From: Bacteroidales bacterium
GTDB lineage: Bacteria > Bacteroidota > Bacteroidia > Bacteroidales > F082
DNA: 64,000 nucleotides
Assembly (NCBI GenBank): GCA_017427985.1
Contig: JAFRRS010000023.1
Span: 1-64,000, forward strand
Direction: 5' to 3'
The notes below the pieces were generated by a model. The model saw nothing but the letters and a program-made list of their open reading frames with translations, ran no database searches and was not told where the DNA came from. Position numbers and translations under genes: made by a program. This document shows, one piece after another, positions 25,883 through 33,663 of this stretch (the first letter of the stretch is position 1; every line of letters starts with the position of its first letter).

Positions 25883-26656
25883 ATGGAAGATTTGAAAGGC
25901 TATTTGGATGCGTTGGTTGAGAAAAACAACACAGTAGGTTTTATAAAAGACGATCCTGTGCAGTTTCCGCACAGATACAGTGACATTCATGACATTGAGA
26001 TTGTGTCGTTTTTGGTGGCGACTATTGCGTGGGGTAACAGAAAAATGATATTGAACAACGCCAACAAGATGCTTGAGATGATGGGAAAATCGCCATACGA
26101 TTATGTGATGTCGGGGGGATATGAGAAGCTTGAGGATGCGAAGTGTGTGCATAGGACGTTTTTTGGAAGGGATTTGAAGTATTATTGTAGGGGGATGAGG
26201 TTTTTGTACGAGGTTCCTCGCTCCTTCGGAGCTCGGAATGACAGCGACAGTTTAGAGCAGGTGTTTTATAATGAGGAGCATGATGTGTGGAAGGGAATTC
26301 AGAATTTCAGGGATTTGATGGCGGAGGCGAATGGAGTGACGAGCAAGCACATATCGAATCCAAGTTGTTGTGAGCCGAAAAAAGGCTCGGCGTGCAAGAG
26401 GCTTCACATGGCATTGAGATGGCTGGTGAGGAACGACGGCATCGTCGACTTGGGAGTCTGGAAACGATTGAGTCCCAAGGACTTGATGATACCTTTGGAT
26501 GTCCACGTGGCGAGAGTTTCGAGAGATTTAGGCTTGATTGACAGGAAGAGCAACGACAGGCAGACGGTGGAGATGCTGACATCGAAATTAAGAGAATTTG
26601 ATAAAGATGATCCCGTAAAATATGACTTTGCGCTATTTGGAGTGGAACTGATGTAA
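25883..26656 (+). CDS. TIGR02757/DUF2400 family protein
   Basis: A 257-residue protein with the features of the TIGR02757 family of Bacteroidota and other bacteria, function unknown: HRYSDIHDIEIVSFLVATIA, WGNRKMILNN, KRLHMALRWLVRNDGIVDLG, MIPLDVHVARVSRDLGL and YDFALFGVELM. The LDVH/VDLG pattern recalls HhH-type DNA glycosylase folds, a weak analogy. Residues about 111-121 (VPRSFGARNDS) are encoded by a dispersed repeat (26214-26244) and look like an in-frame insertion in a loop. Confidence 0.8.
   Translation: MEDLKGYLDALVEKNNTVGFIKDDPVQFPHRYSDIHDIEIVSFLVATIAWGNRKMILNNANKMLEMMGKSPYDYVMSGGYEKLEDAKCVHRTFFGRDLKYYCRGMRFLYEVPRSFGARNDSDSLEQVFYNEEHDVWKGIQNFRDLMAEANGVTSKHISNPSCCEPKKGSACKRLHMALRWLVRNDGIVDLGVWKRLSPKDLMIPLDVHVARVSRDLGLIDRKSNDRQTVEMLTSKLREFDKDDPVKYDFALFGVELM
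26214..26244 (+). repeat. Intragenic dispersed repeat (TTCCTCGCT...GCTCGGAATGACA type)
   Basis: It begins TTCCTCGCTCCTTCGGAG and ends in CTCGGAATGACAG, a variant of the element at 39563-39588. It has inverted CGCTCC/GGAGC symmetry and lies in frame within the TIGR02757 coding sequence. Confidence 0.65.
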
Positions 26657-26690
26657 GATATAGTTTTAAGACCATGTAAAACCTTAATAA

Positions 26691-26741
26691 TGTTGATAAC
26701 TTTGCTGTTTTGGCAAGTTATCAACAATTTGTTGATAACTT
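26691..26741. promoter_or_regulatory. Triple TGTTGATAAC motif with perfect 27-base palindrome
   Basis: TGTTGATAAC occurs at 26691-26700 and 26730-26739, and inverted at 26717-26726; the last two form a perfect palindrome at 26715-26741. A -7 box, TAACTTTGC (26697-26705), overlaps the first copy. The motif differs by one base from the DnaA box TTATCCACA, but a repressor operator or simple terminator fits as well. The rest of 26657-26893 is AT-rich. Confidence 0.45.
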
Positions 26742-26788
26742 ATTTATTAATATTTTATAAATAGGGCTGAAAACCAGAGGATAATTCT

Positions 26789-26797
26789 TATTTTTGC
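26789..26797 (+). promoter_or_regulatory. -7 box for the large T9SS cargo gene
   Basis: TATTTTTGC matches the consensus, 96 bases before the ATG at 26894. The leader contains GGATTAGTG-type repeats (26821-26853). Confidence 0.5.
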
Positions 26798-26820
26798 AAG
26801 ATTGATTTCACTATTTTTTC

Positions 26821-26853
26821 AGGATTAGTGGGATTGATATTATTAGTGGGATA
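26821..26853 (+). repeat. GGATTAGTGGG-type short repeat in a 5' leader
   Basis: Units AGGATTAGTGGGATTGAT and TATTAGTGGGATAAG, related to the repeats at 25797 and 38455. Confidence 0.5.
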
Positions 26854-26893
26854 AGTAATTGAAAATAAAATAATAACAACTAAATTAAACAAA

Positions 26894-29800
26894 ATGAAAC
26901 GTAGATTTACTTTATTGTTAGCGGCATTTTTCATGCTGATGACAAGTCTGGCATTTGGACAGACAAGAGAAGAAGTAGTTGCGTACACATTGGACGGAAC
27001 CATAACAGGTGGTTCTTCTGGTTATGCAACTGAAAGTGAGATTACCCAAGATGAGCTCACATGGATGGTTATGGGTAACACCACAATGAATCCATGGCGT
27101 ATCGGTGGTAAAAGTATAACAAATGAAGACCGTACTGTATATTCAACAGGTACAATCAGCGACAACATCACTAAAATTGTCGTAACTCACGGCACTGCGA
27201 GTAACATTACGGTCAACTCGATGACACTTGTTGTTTCTGCCAACGCCGATTTCAGCAATCCAGTTAGTACGCTGACAGGTGATTTTGTTGCCAGTTCTAC
27301 TACTACATTTACAAGACCTACAGCAACTGATTGGACTGGCAAGTATTACAAAATAACATACAATGTTACAGTGTCACAAAACTCAAACAAATTTGTACAA
27401 TTCATTAGCGCTGAATTCTACAAAGAAAGCGGCGGAACACCGAGTGTTGCGACCCCGACGTTCTCACCGGCAGCTGGAACATATTATGCGGCGCAGAACG
27501 TGACGATAAGCAGCACCACAACAGACGCTACGATTTATTACACTTTGGACGGCAACGACCCGACAACATCGAGTGCAGTGTTCTCCTCTCCTATCGCAAT
27601 CAGCGAGACGACGACAGTGAAGGCTATGGGCGTGAAGGCAGGCATGAACAACAGTGCTATTGCAAGTGCAACATACACCATCGAAGCTGCTCCGACACCA
27701 ATCACGATTGCAGAAGCCAGAGCTCTGGCAGCCAACGAGTACGCTTTGGTTCAGGGTGTTGTGACATTCATTGATGGAAGAAACATCTACATCCAGGATG
27801 AGACAGCAGGTATCGATCTTTACTTGAACAGCAACACAGTTCCTTCTGGTTTGGCATTAGGTGACATGGTTCTGGGTTACGGAAAGAAGACTGCCTACAA
27901 CGGACTCGTCGAACTTACCGGAATCAACGGAGGAGATGCATCACAGTTCAGCATCGTTTCGACAGGCAACACTCTTCCTTTGGCAGAGAAGACCATTGCT
28001 GAAATCAACGCTGACGGAGCAGGAAGCAATATGCTGCAAGCTACACGCGTGAAGGTTGTTGACGCTATTATCGGCACCATCAACACCAGCAGCAACACCC
28101 CTCTCACACAGGGCGAAAACTCAATCAACATCTACAAAGTGCCGGCTTTGAACAACATCTCAGCAGGCGATGCAGTTGACGTAATCGCTGTCATAGGTTA
28201 CTACAACAACCCACAGCTCCGTGTTGCATCTGCAAGCGACGTTGAGATCCACGTAGCTCCGCAATATGTTGCAACACCTACATTCTCTCCGGAAGCAGGT
28301 GTCTATACATCAGCACAAAGCGTTACAATCGCATGTGAAACAGAAGATGCCACAATCTATTACACATTAGACGGCACAGACCCAACAGCGAACAGCACCG
28401 TTTTCAGCGATGCAATTGAAATCAGTGAGAACACAACAATCAAAGCTTTTGCAGTAAAAGAAGGAATGCTTGACAGCGAAATCGCCTCAGCAACATACAA
28501 TATTGAGCTTCCGACTTTGACATTCAACAAGTTGGCATCTCACAACGATGTCACTGACAATGGCATTTACATGATTGTTGACGTGGCAGGCGGTTATGCT
28601 TTGACAAGTGCAAACGGGTCAAGCTCAGCACCTACAGCGGTGGCAGTTACAATTGAGAACGACGCCATCAGCGGAAACATCGCCGACGAGTTACAATGGA
28701 ACTTCACAGCAGTGGAAGGCGGTTACAAGATCAACCCAATCAATTCAACAAGCACATATCTTTACACAACAAGCACCAACAACGGCGTAAGAGTTGGCGA
28801 CAACACTAACAACGTTTGGGAGCTTGACATAACCGACAATGCAAATTACCATGGTTTCAAGAACGTCGCTTTCACACGTTATTTAGGTGTTTACAACAAC
28901 GCAGACTGGCGTACCTACACAACAATTCACAACAATATCAAGAACACTCAGATTGAGATCTTCGTTCTCGGTGATGCTCCGGTTCACACATATTACGCAG
29001 TGAATGTCGCAACAGGAATCGCAAACGGCACGGTGGAAGTCAGTCCGACAACAGCAGAAGCAGGCACAACAATTACAGTAACAGCAACACCAGCAACAGG
29101 TTATGAGTTGGCGACTTTAACATACACCGTTGGTCAGAGCACATTCAACATCAACCAGGAGACGATGCAATTCACGATGCCTTCAGGCGATGTGACAGTG
29201 AACGCCACATTCTCAGAACTCGAGCATGTTGCAACACCAACATTCACACCAGCAGCAGGTTCATTCATCACCGCTCAGCAGGTTGAAATAGCATGTGCCA
29301 CAGAAGGCGCAACAATTTATTATACAACTGACGGCACCGAACCGACAGAAAACAGCGCAGTCTATGCTGAGGCATTTACAGTGAGCTCAACAACAACTGT
29401 TAAGGCTTTGGCTGTTAAAGAAGGCATGAACGACAGCGACATCGCGTCAGTGACATACACCATCATTGAGCCGATGACAATTGCAGCAGCTAGAGCAATC
29501 GAGGCCAACCAATATGCTTTGGTGCAAGGTATCGTGACATTCATCGACGGAAGAAACGTTTACGTACAGGATGAGACAGCAGGTATCGACCTTTACCTCA
29601 ACAGCAACACCGTTCCTTCAACATTAGCTCTCGGCGACATGGTTTTAGGATACGGAAAGAAGACAGTTTTCAACGGACTCGTCGAGCTGACCGCCATCAA
29701 CGGAAGCAATGACAATCAGTTTGTGATTGTCTCGACAGGCAACCCGCTCCCAGTGGCAGTGAAGACCATTGCTGAAATCTTGGCAGACCACAACGGCGAC

Positions 29801-32800
29801 AAGATGTTACAGTCGACACGCGTCCAGATTGTCGATGCTACAATAGGAGCCATCAACACAAACAACAACACACCTATCACTCAGGGCGAAAGCACATTGA
29901 ACATCTACAAGATGCCAGTCGTTGAAGGTCTTGAAGAGGGTGACAACGTGACTGTCATCGGTGTCATCGGATGCTACAACAACCCGCAACTACGCGTGGC
30001 TATGGCTAACGACGTCACATTCACACATCCTGCAGGAATCTTTGTAAATCCATCGTCATTGTCAGGATTCACTTATGTTTATGAAGAAGGTCCGTCGAAT
30101 GTGAAGACATTCAACATCACAGGAAGAAGCCTCACCGCAGCGACACACATCTATGCTCCTGAAAACTACGAGATGTCATCGTTCCCTGGCGACAACTTCT
30201 ATCCAGAGAGCCACATCACCATCAACACCTACACAGGAGTTTACAACTACACCATCAAGGTGAGATTGAAAGCAGGTTTGGAAGTAGGAACATACGATGA
30301 GAACATCACCATCACTCAGAGTGAAGTCGGAGATATGGCCATCGCTTTGAGCGGAAGCGTTACCGGCGACCAGCCACAGCCACAGGGCGGTTACACACGC
30401 ATCAGCGACCTTTCACAGCTGACAAGCGGTGCAAAAGTCGTCTTCGCAGCACGTTTCGATGAAAACGCCACAAGCTATTACGCCATGACAGCACAGGCAT
30501 CAGGCAAGCCAACGGGCGTTTTGTTCACAAGCGTCATTGATGAAGACGAAACACTTCCAGCTGAAATCACTGATGAGGAAGAAACATATTACTGGACAGT
30601 GGACGTTGACGGTGACAACTACACCTTCACCAACGCCAACGGCGACGTTTTGGGCTACACCAGCAGCACCAACTTCGCAACAGGTGGTGACAACACTGCA
30701 TGGGCAATCACATACCAGACTTCAGAAGCCACAGCAATGGTTCCTGAATATTCAGCATTCGTCATCAACAATGTCAACAACGCCATCAGAGCTTTCGCTT
30801 TGAACAGCAACCACAACTTCGGTCCTTACCACACACAGAACATTGCTGCTGACAACTACAACTTCTTCATCGACATCTTCGCCACAGCGGGCGGCGGCAC
30901 ACTCACTTGCGCCACACCTACATTCACACCTGAGGCTGGAACATATTACGAGGCACAGGAAGTCGCAATCTCTTGCAACACCGCTGACGCAACGATTTAC
31001 TACACATTGGACGGCAGCGACCCAGATGAGAACAGCGAGATTTACACTGAACCGATTTCCGTTGAAGAAAGCATGACAATCAAAGCCATCGCGATGAAGG
31101 AAGGCTATGAAAGCAGCAACATCGCGACAGCAGAATACACTATTATATTAGGTGCTGTGACCATCTTCAACCAAGATTGGGAAAATGGCATGAACGACTG
31201 GACATTCGTGACAGTGGAAGGAGGCAATGCCTGGACTATTGCCACATACAGCAACAACCACTACGCATACGCCAACGGCTACAACGGCGGAGTGAACGAG
31301 CAATGGTGCATCTCCCCTGCCTTCGACCTCTACACCTACAGCAATGCAACTTTGACATTCAGAAATGCAAAGAACTACACAGGTCCGGATTTGCAGATGT
31401 TCTTCTCTAACAATTATGACGGTGAGAACCCAGCCACAGCAACATGGACAGAGCTCGAATTCAACAAGTCGACAGGTTCATACGCATGGACTGAGTCAGG
31501 AACAATCGACCTCGCGAACTTCACAGGTGAGAGCTGCTACATCGGATTCAAGTACACCTCAACAGAAAATGCAGCAGCGGCTTGGGAAGTTGATGATATC
31601 ACATTGATGGGATTCACAACCCAAACATACATCAATGTTACACCAAGTGCTTTGACAGGATTCACCTATATCGTAGGCAATGGTCCGTCACAGGTACAGA
31701 CCTTCACCGTATCAGGTGGCAACTTGCCTCCTGCGCCAGGTGGATCTACTGGTGGTATTACTATCACATGCAGCAACACCCATTATGAATTCTCACTCGA
31801 CGGAGAAGAATTCTGGCCTTATACTATTGGCATCCAGGCTACTGGAACTCTTGAGCCTACAACAGTTTATGTGAGACTCGAAGAAGGTTTGCCTGTCGGT
31901 CCGTGGGACGGCGTTGTCACCTTTGAGGATGGTGGCTTTGAAGTGACTGCAACAGTAAGCGGTACTGTGACCGAAGAACCAATCCCTGGTGACGACTGGA
32001 ACAGAATCTACGCTCTCAGCGACTTGCACGACGGCGACCAGGTCATCATTGCTTCACGTTACGACGCAACAGTCGGCGACGGCTACTATGCGATGCCGGC
32101 AGTCGTGACAGGCAAGCCAGACGGCGTGCTCTTCACATCAGTGAATGACGGCGGCGTTGAAAAACTTCCTGCAGAGATTAGTGGCGACGCTGACACATAT
32201 CTGTGGAACGTGACATTGGACGGTGACGTCATCACACTCGTGAACGCGGCAGGCGACACTCTCGGCTACAGCAGCAGCACCAACTTCGCAGGTAACGTCA
32301 ACACAGAATGGAACATCGTTCTTGAGACATCGGGCGAAGGCGCAATGATTCCTAACTACACAGGTTTCGTCATCACCAACGGCACCACAACAAATCGTGG
32401 CATCGCCAAGAACGCATCACACAAGTTTGGAGCATATTCGACATCGAACCTCAACAACTCCGACTACAACTTCTACATGGATCTCTTCGTACAAGGCGGC
32501 TCGGTGACTCCGACAGTGGCGACACCAGTGTTCAGCATGGCATCAGGCACATATTACGAAGCCATCGAAGTTGAAATCACATGTGCTACAGAAGGAGCAA
32601 CGATTTACTACACCACCGACGGCACCGACCCAGATGAGAACAGCGAAGTTTATACCGAGCCTATCATGGTTGAAGAGAGCATGACTATCAAAGCCATTGC
32701 AATGATGGAAGGCTATGATAACAGCGGCATTGCTTCAGTCAACTACGTCATCATCACCGACGTTGAGGTTCTTTTGTATCAAGACTGGGAAGGTGAGATG

Positions 32801-33493
32801 AACGGCTGGACATTTGTCACTGTTGAAGGTAACAAGCCATGGGTCATCGGCTCATACAGTGGCAACCACTATGCTAACGCCAACGGCTATGGTGACGATG
32901 TCGACAACGAGCAGTGGTGCATCTCCCCTGCCATCGACCTCAGCTCACGCGACTATCAAAACGTGACTCTGACATTCATGAACGCGACGAAGTTCGACGG
33001 TCCGGCACTCGAGCTTTACATCTCGAATGACTATGACGGTCAGGATCCAACTGCTGCAACATGGGAGCCATTGGAATACATTCAATCAGAAGGCAACTAC
33101 ACATGGACAGAGTCTGGTGAGATTTTGTTGGATGAATTCATTGGAAGCACATTCCACATCGGCTTCAGATACATCAGCACCATAGACGAAGGCGCTGCAG
33201 CATGGGAGGTCGACGACATCATGATCGTTGGAGAATTCTATGACAATGTCATAACAGCTGAAACAACTCTTAGCGTTGATGTCTGGAACAACAGCAACGA
33301 GCTCATGATTGAGAACAATGGCAACGAGACATTGAATGTTGTGGTTTACAACATCGTTGGCCAGCCAATGTTGAGCAAGAGAGTCGCAACAGGTTCCAAC
33401 ATCATCCGTCACAACCTCGCAGAAGGCGTTTACATCGTGAGAATCGCCGACAGCAAGGAGATGACGAGCGTGAAGGTAGACGTGAGACGATAG
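26894..33493 (+). CDS. Giant modular T9SS-secreted surface protein
   Basis: A 2199-residue protein with a signal peptide (MKRRFTLLLAAFFMLMTSLAFGQ) and a C-terminal T9SS type A sorting domain (VVVYNIVGQPMLSKRVATGS...EGVYIVRIADSKEMTSVKVD). Five chitobiase C-terminal-like modules (ATIYYTLDGTDPT signature) are encoded near 27445, 28267, 29228, 30911 and 32515. Two OB-fold-like modules (YALVQGVVTFIDGRNIYIQD) lie near 27703 and 29473. Two blocks, each of Ig-like, unknown, chitobiase-like and choice-of-anchor J-like modules (WCISPAFDL), lie near 30034-31620 and 31630-33240. No catalytic domain is recognised, so adhesion or polysaccharide/protein binding is likely. It would be exported across the outer membrane and attached or released by T9SS. 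It is transcribed alone and followed by a strong palindrome with a T run. Confidence 0.85.
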   Translation: MKRRFTLLLAAFFMLMTSLAFGQTREEVVAYTLDGTITGGSSGYATESEITQDELTWMVMGNTTMNPWRIGGKSITNEDRTVYSTGTISDNITKIVVTHGTASNITVNSMTLVVSANADFSNPVSTLTGDFVASSTTTFTRPTATDWTGKYYKITYNVTVSQNSNKFVQFISAEFYKESGGTPSVATPTFSPAAGTYYAAQNVTISSTTTDATIYYTLDGNDPTTSSAVFSSPIAISETTTVKAMGVKAGMNNSAIASATYTIEAAPTPITIAEARALAANEYALVQGVVTFIDGRNIYIQDETAGIDLYLNSNTVPSGLALGDMVLGYGKKTAYNGLVELTGINGGDASQFSIVSTGNTLPLAEKTIAEINADGAGSNMLQATRVKVVDAIIGTINTSSNTPLTQGENSINIYKVPALNNISAGDAVDVIAVIGYYNNPQLRVASASDVEIHVAPQYVATPTFSPEAGVYTSAQSVTIACETEDATIYYTLDGTDPTANSTVFSDAIEISENTTIKAFAVKEGMLDSEIASATYNIELPTLTFNKLASHNDVTDNGIYMIVDVAGGYALTSANGSSSAPTAVAVTIENDAISGNIADELQWNFTAVEGGYKINPINSTSTYLYTTSTNNGVRVGDNTNNVWELDITDNANYHGFKNVAFTRYLGVYNNADWRTYTTIHNNIKNTQIEIFVLGDAPVHTYYAVNVATGIANGTVEVSPTTAEAGTTITVTATPATGYELATLTYTVGQSTFNINQETMQFTMPSGDVTVNATFSELEHVATPTFTPAAGSFITAQQVEIACATEGATIYYTTDGTEPTENSAVYAEAFTVSSTTTVKALAVKEGMNDSDIASVTYTIIEPMTIAAARAIEANQYALVQGIVTFIDGRNVYVQDETAGIDLYLNSNTVPSTLALGDMVLGYGKKTVFNGLVELTAINGSNDNQFVIVSTGNPLPVAVKTIAEILADHNGDKMLQSTRVQIVDATIGAINTNNNTPITQGESTLNIYKMPVVEGLEEGDNVTVIGVIGCYNNPQLRVAMANDVTFTHPAGIFVNPSSLSGFTYVYEEGPSNVKTFNITGRSLTAATHIYAPENYEMSSFPGDNFYPESHITINTYTGVYNYTIKVRLKAGLEVGTYDENITITQSEVGDMAIALSGSVTGDQPQPQGGYTRISDLSQLTSGAKVVFAARFDENATSYYAMTAQASGKPTGVLFTSVIDEDETLPAEITDEEETYYWTVDVDGDNYTFTNANGDVLGYTSSTNFATGGDNTAWAITYQTSEATAMVPEYSAFVINNVNNAIRAFALNSNHNFGPYHTQNIAADNYNFFIDIFATAGGGTLTCATPTFTPEAGTYYEAQEVAISCNTADATIYYTLDGSDPDENSEIYTEPISVEESMTIKAIAMKEGYESSNIATAEYTIILGAVTIFNQDWENGMNDWTFVTVEGGNAWTIATYSNNHYAYANGYNGGVNEQWCISPAFDLYTYSNATLTFRNAKNYTGPDLQMFFSNNYDGENPATATWTELEFNKSTGSYAWTESGTIDLANFTGESCYIGFKYTSTENAAAAWEVDDITLMGFTTQTYINVTPSALTGFTYIVGNGPSQVQTFTVSGGNLPPAPGGSTGGITITCSNTHYEFSLDGEEFWPYTIGIQATGTLEPTTVYVRLEEGLPVGPWDGVVTFEDGGFEVTATVSGTVTEEPIPGDDWNRIYALSDLHDGDQVIIASRYDATVGDGYYAMPAVVTGKPDGVLFTSVNDGGVEKLPAEISGDADTYLWNVTLDGDVITLVNAAGDTLGYSSSTNFAGNVNTEWNIVLETSGEGAMIPNYTGFVITNGTTTNRGIAKNASHKFGAYSTSNLNNSDYNFYMDLFVQGGSVTPTVATPVFSMASGTYYEAIEVEITCATEGATIYYTTDGTDPDENSEVYTEPIMVEESMTIKAIAMMEGYDNSGIASVNYVIITDVEVLLYQDWEGEMNGWTFVTVEGNKPWVIGSYSGNHYANANGYGDDVDNEQWCISPAIDLSSRDYQNVTLTFMNATKFDGPALELYISNDYDGQDPTAATWEPLEYIQSEGNYTWTESGEILLDEFIGSTFHIGFRYISTIDEGAAAWEVDDIMIVGEFYDNVITAETTLSVDVWNNSNELMIENNGNETLNVVVYNIVGQPMLSKRVATGSNIIRHNLAEGVYIVRIADSKEMTSVKVDVRR

Positions 33494-33497
33494 TAGG

Positions 33498-33517
33498 AGA
33501 TGTTTCCTGAAACGTCT
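33498..33517. repeat. Degenerate GAGACG-family palindrome
   Basis: Arms AGATGTTTC and GAAACGTCT with one mismatch, directly after the stop of the 2199-codon gene. Confidence 0.5.
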
Positions 33518-33525
33518 AAATTATT

Positions 33526-33553
33526 GTAGAGACGCGCCATGGCACGTCTCTAC
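33526..33553 (+). terminator. GTAGAGACG-family palindrome with T run
   Basis: Perfect arms GTAGAGACG / CGTCTCTAC around a near-symmetric CCATGG centre, followed by GTTTTTTTG. It has the form of an intrinsic terminator for the cargo gene and belongs to the dispersed palindrome family. Confidence 0.7.
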
Positions 33554-33585
33554 GTTTTTTTGATAGAATTGACAGACAAAAAAAA

Positions 33586-33611
33586 TAGAGACGTTTCGGG
33601 AAACGTCTCTA
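33586..33611. repeat. GAGACG-family palindrome, 11-base arms
   Basis: TAGAGACGTTT and AAACGTCTCTA with a four-base loop. Read on the minus strand it lies downstream of gcvP and is followed by TTTTTTTTTGTC, so it may terminate gcvP. Confidence 0.7.
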
Positions 33612-33627
33612 CAATGTTTCATCCCGT

Positions 33628-33648
33628 GGGACAAGGCTGCCTTGTCCC
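33628..33648. repeat. GGGACAAGGC palindrome
   Basis: Perfect 10-base arms GGGACAAGGC / GCCTTGTCCC with a one-base centre, just below the gcvP stop. The preceding TTTCATCCCGT also occurs at 40093-40102, beside another palindrome. Confidence 0.6.
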
Positions 33649-33663
33649 CTAAGGGTCGTGTTG

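Noticed and set aside
26691-26741. Replication origin based on DnaA-like motifs
   Set aside because: The motif TTATCAACA is one base off the consensus, only three copies exist, and no dnaA, dnaN or gidA-type neighbours are present.
26894-33493. Surface protein as an enzyme because of chitobiase-like modules
   Set aside because: The modules match only the C-terminal beta domain of chitobiase-type enzymes; no catalytic domain is present.
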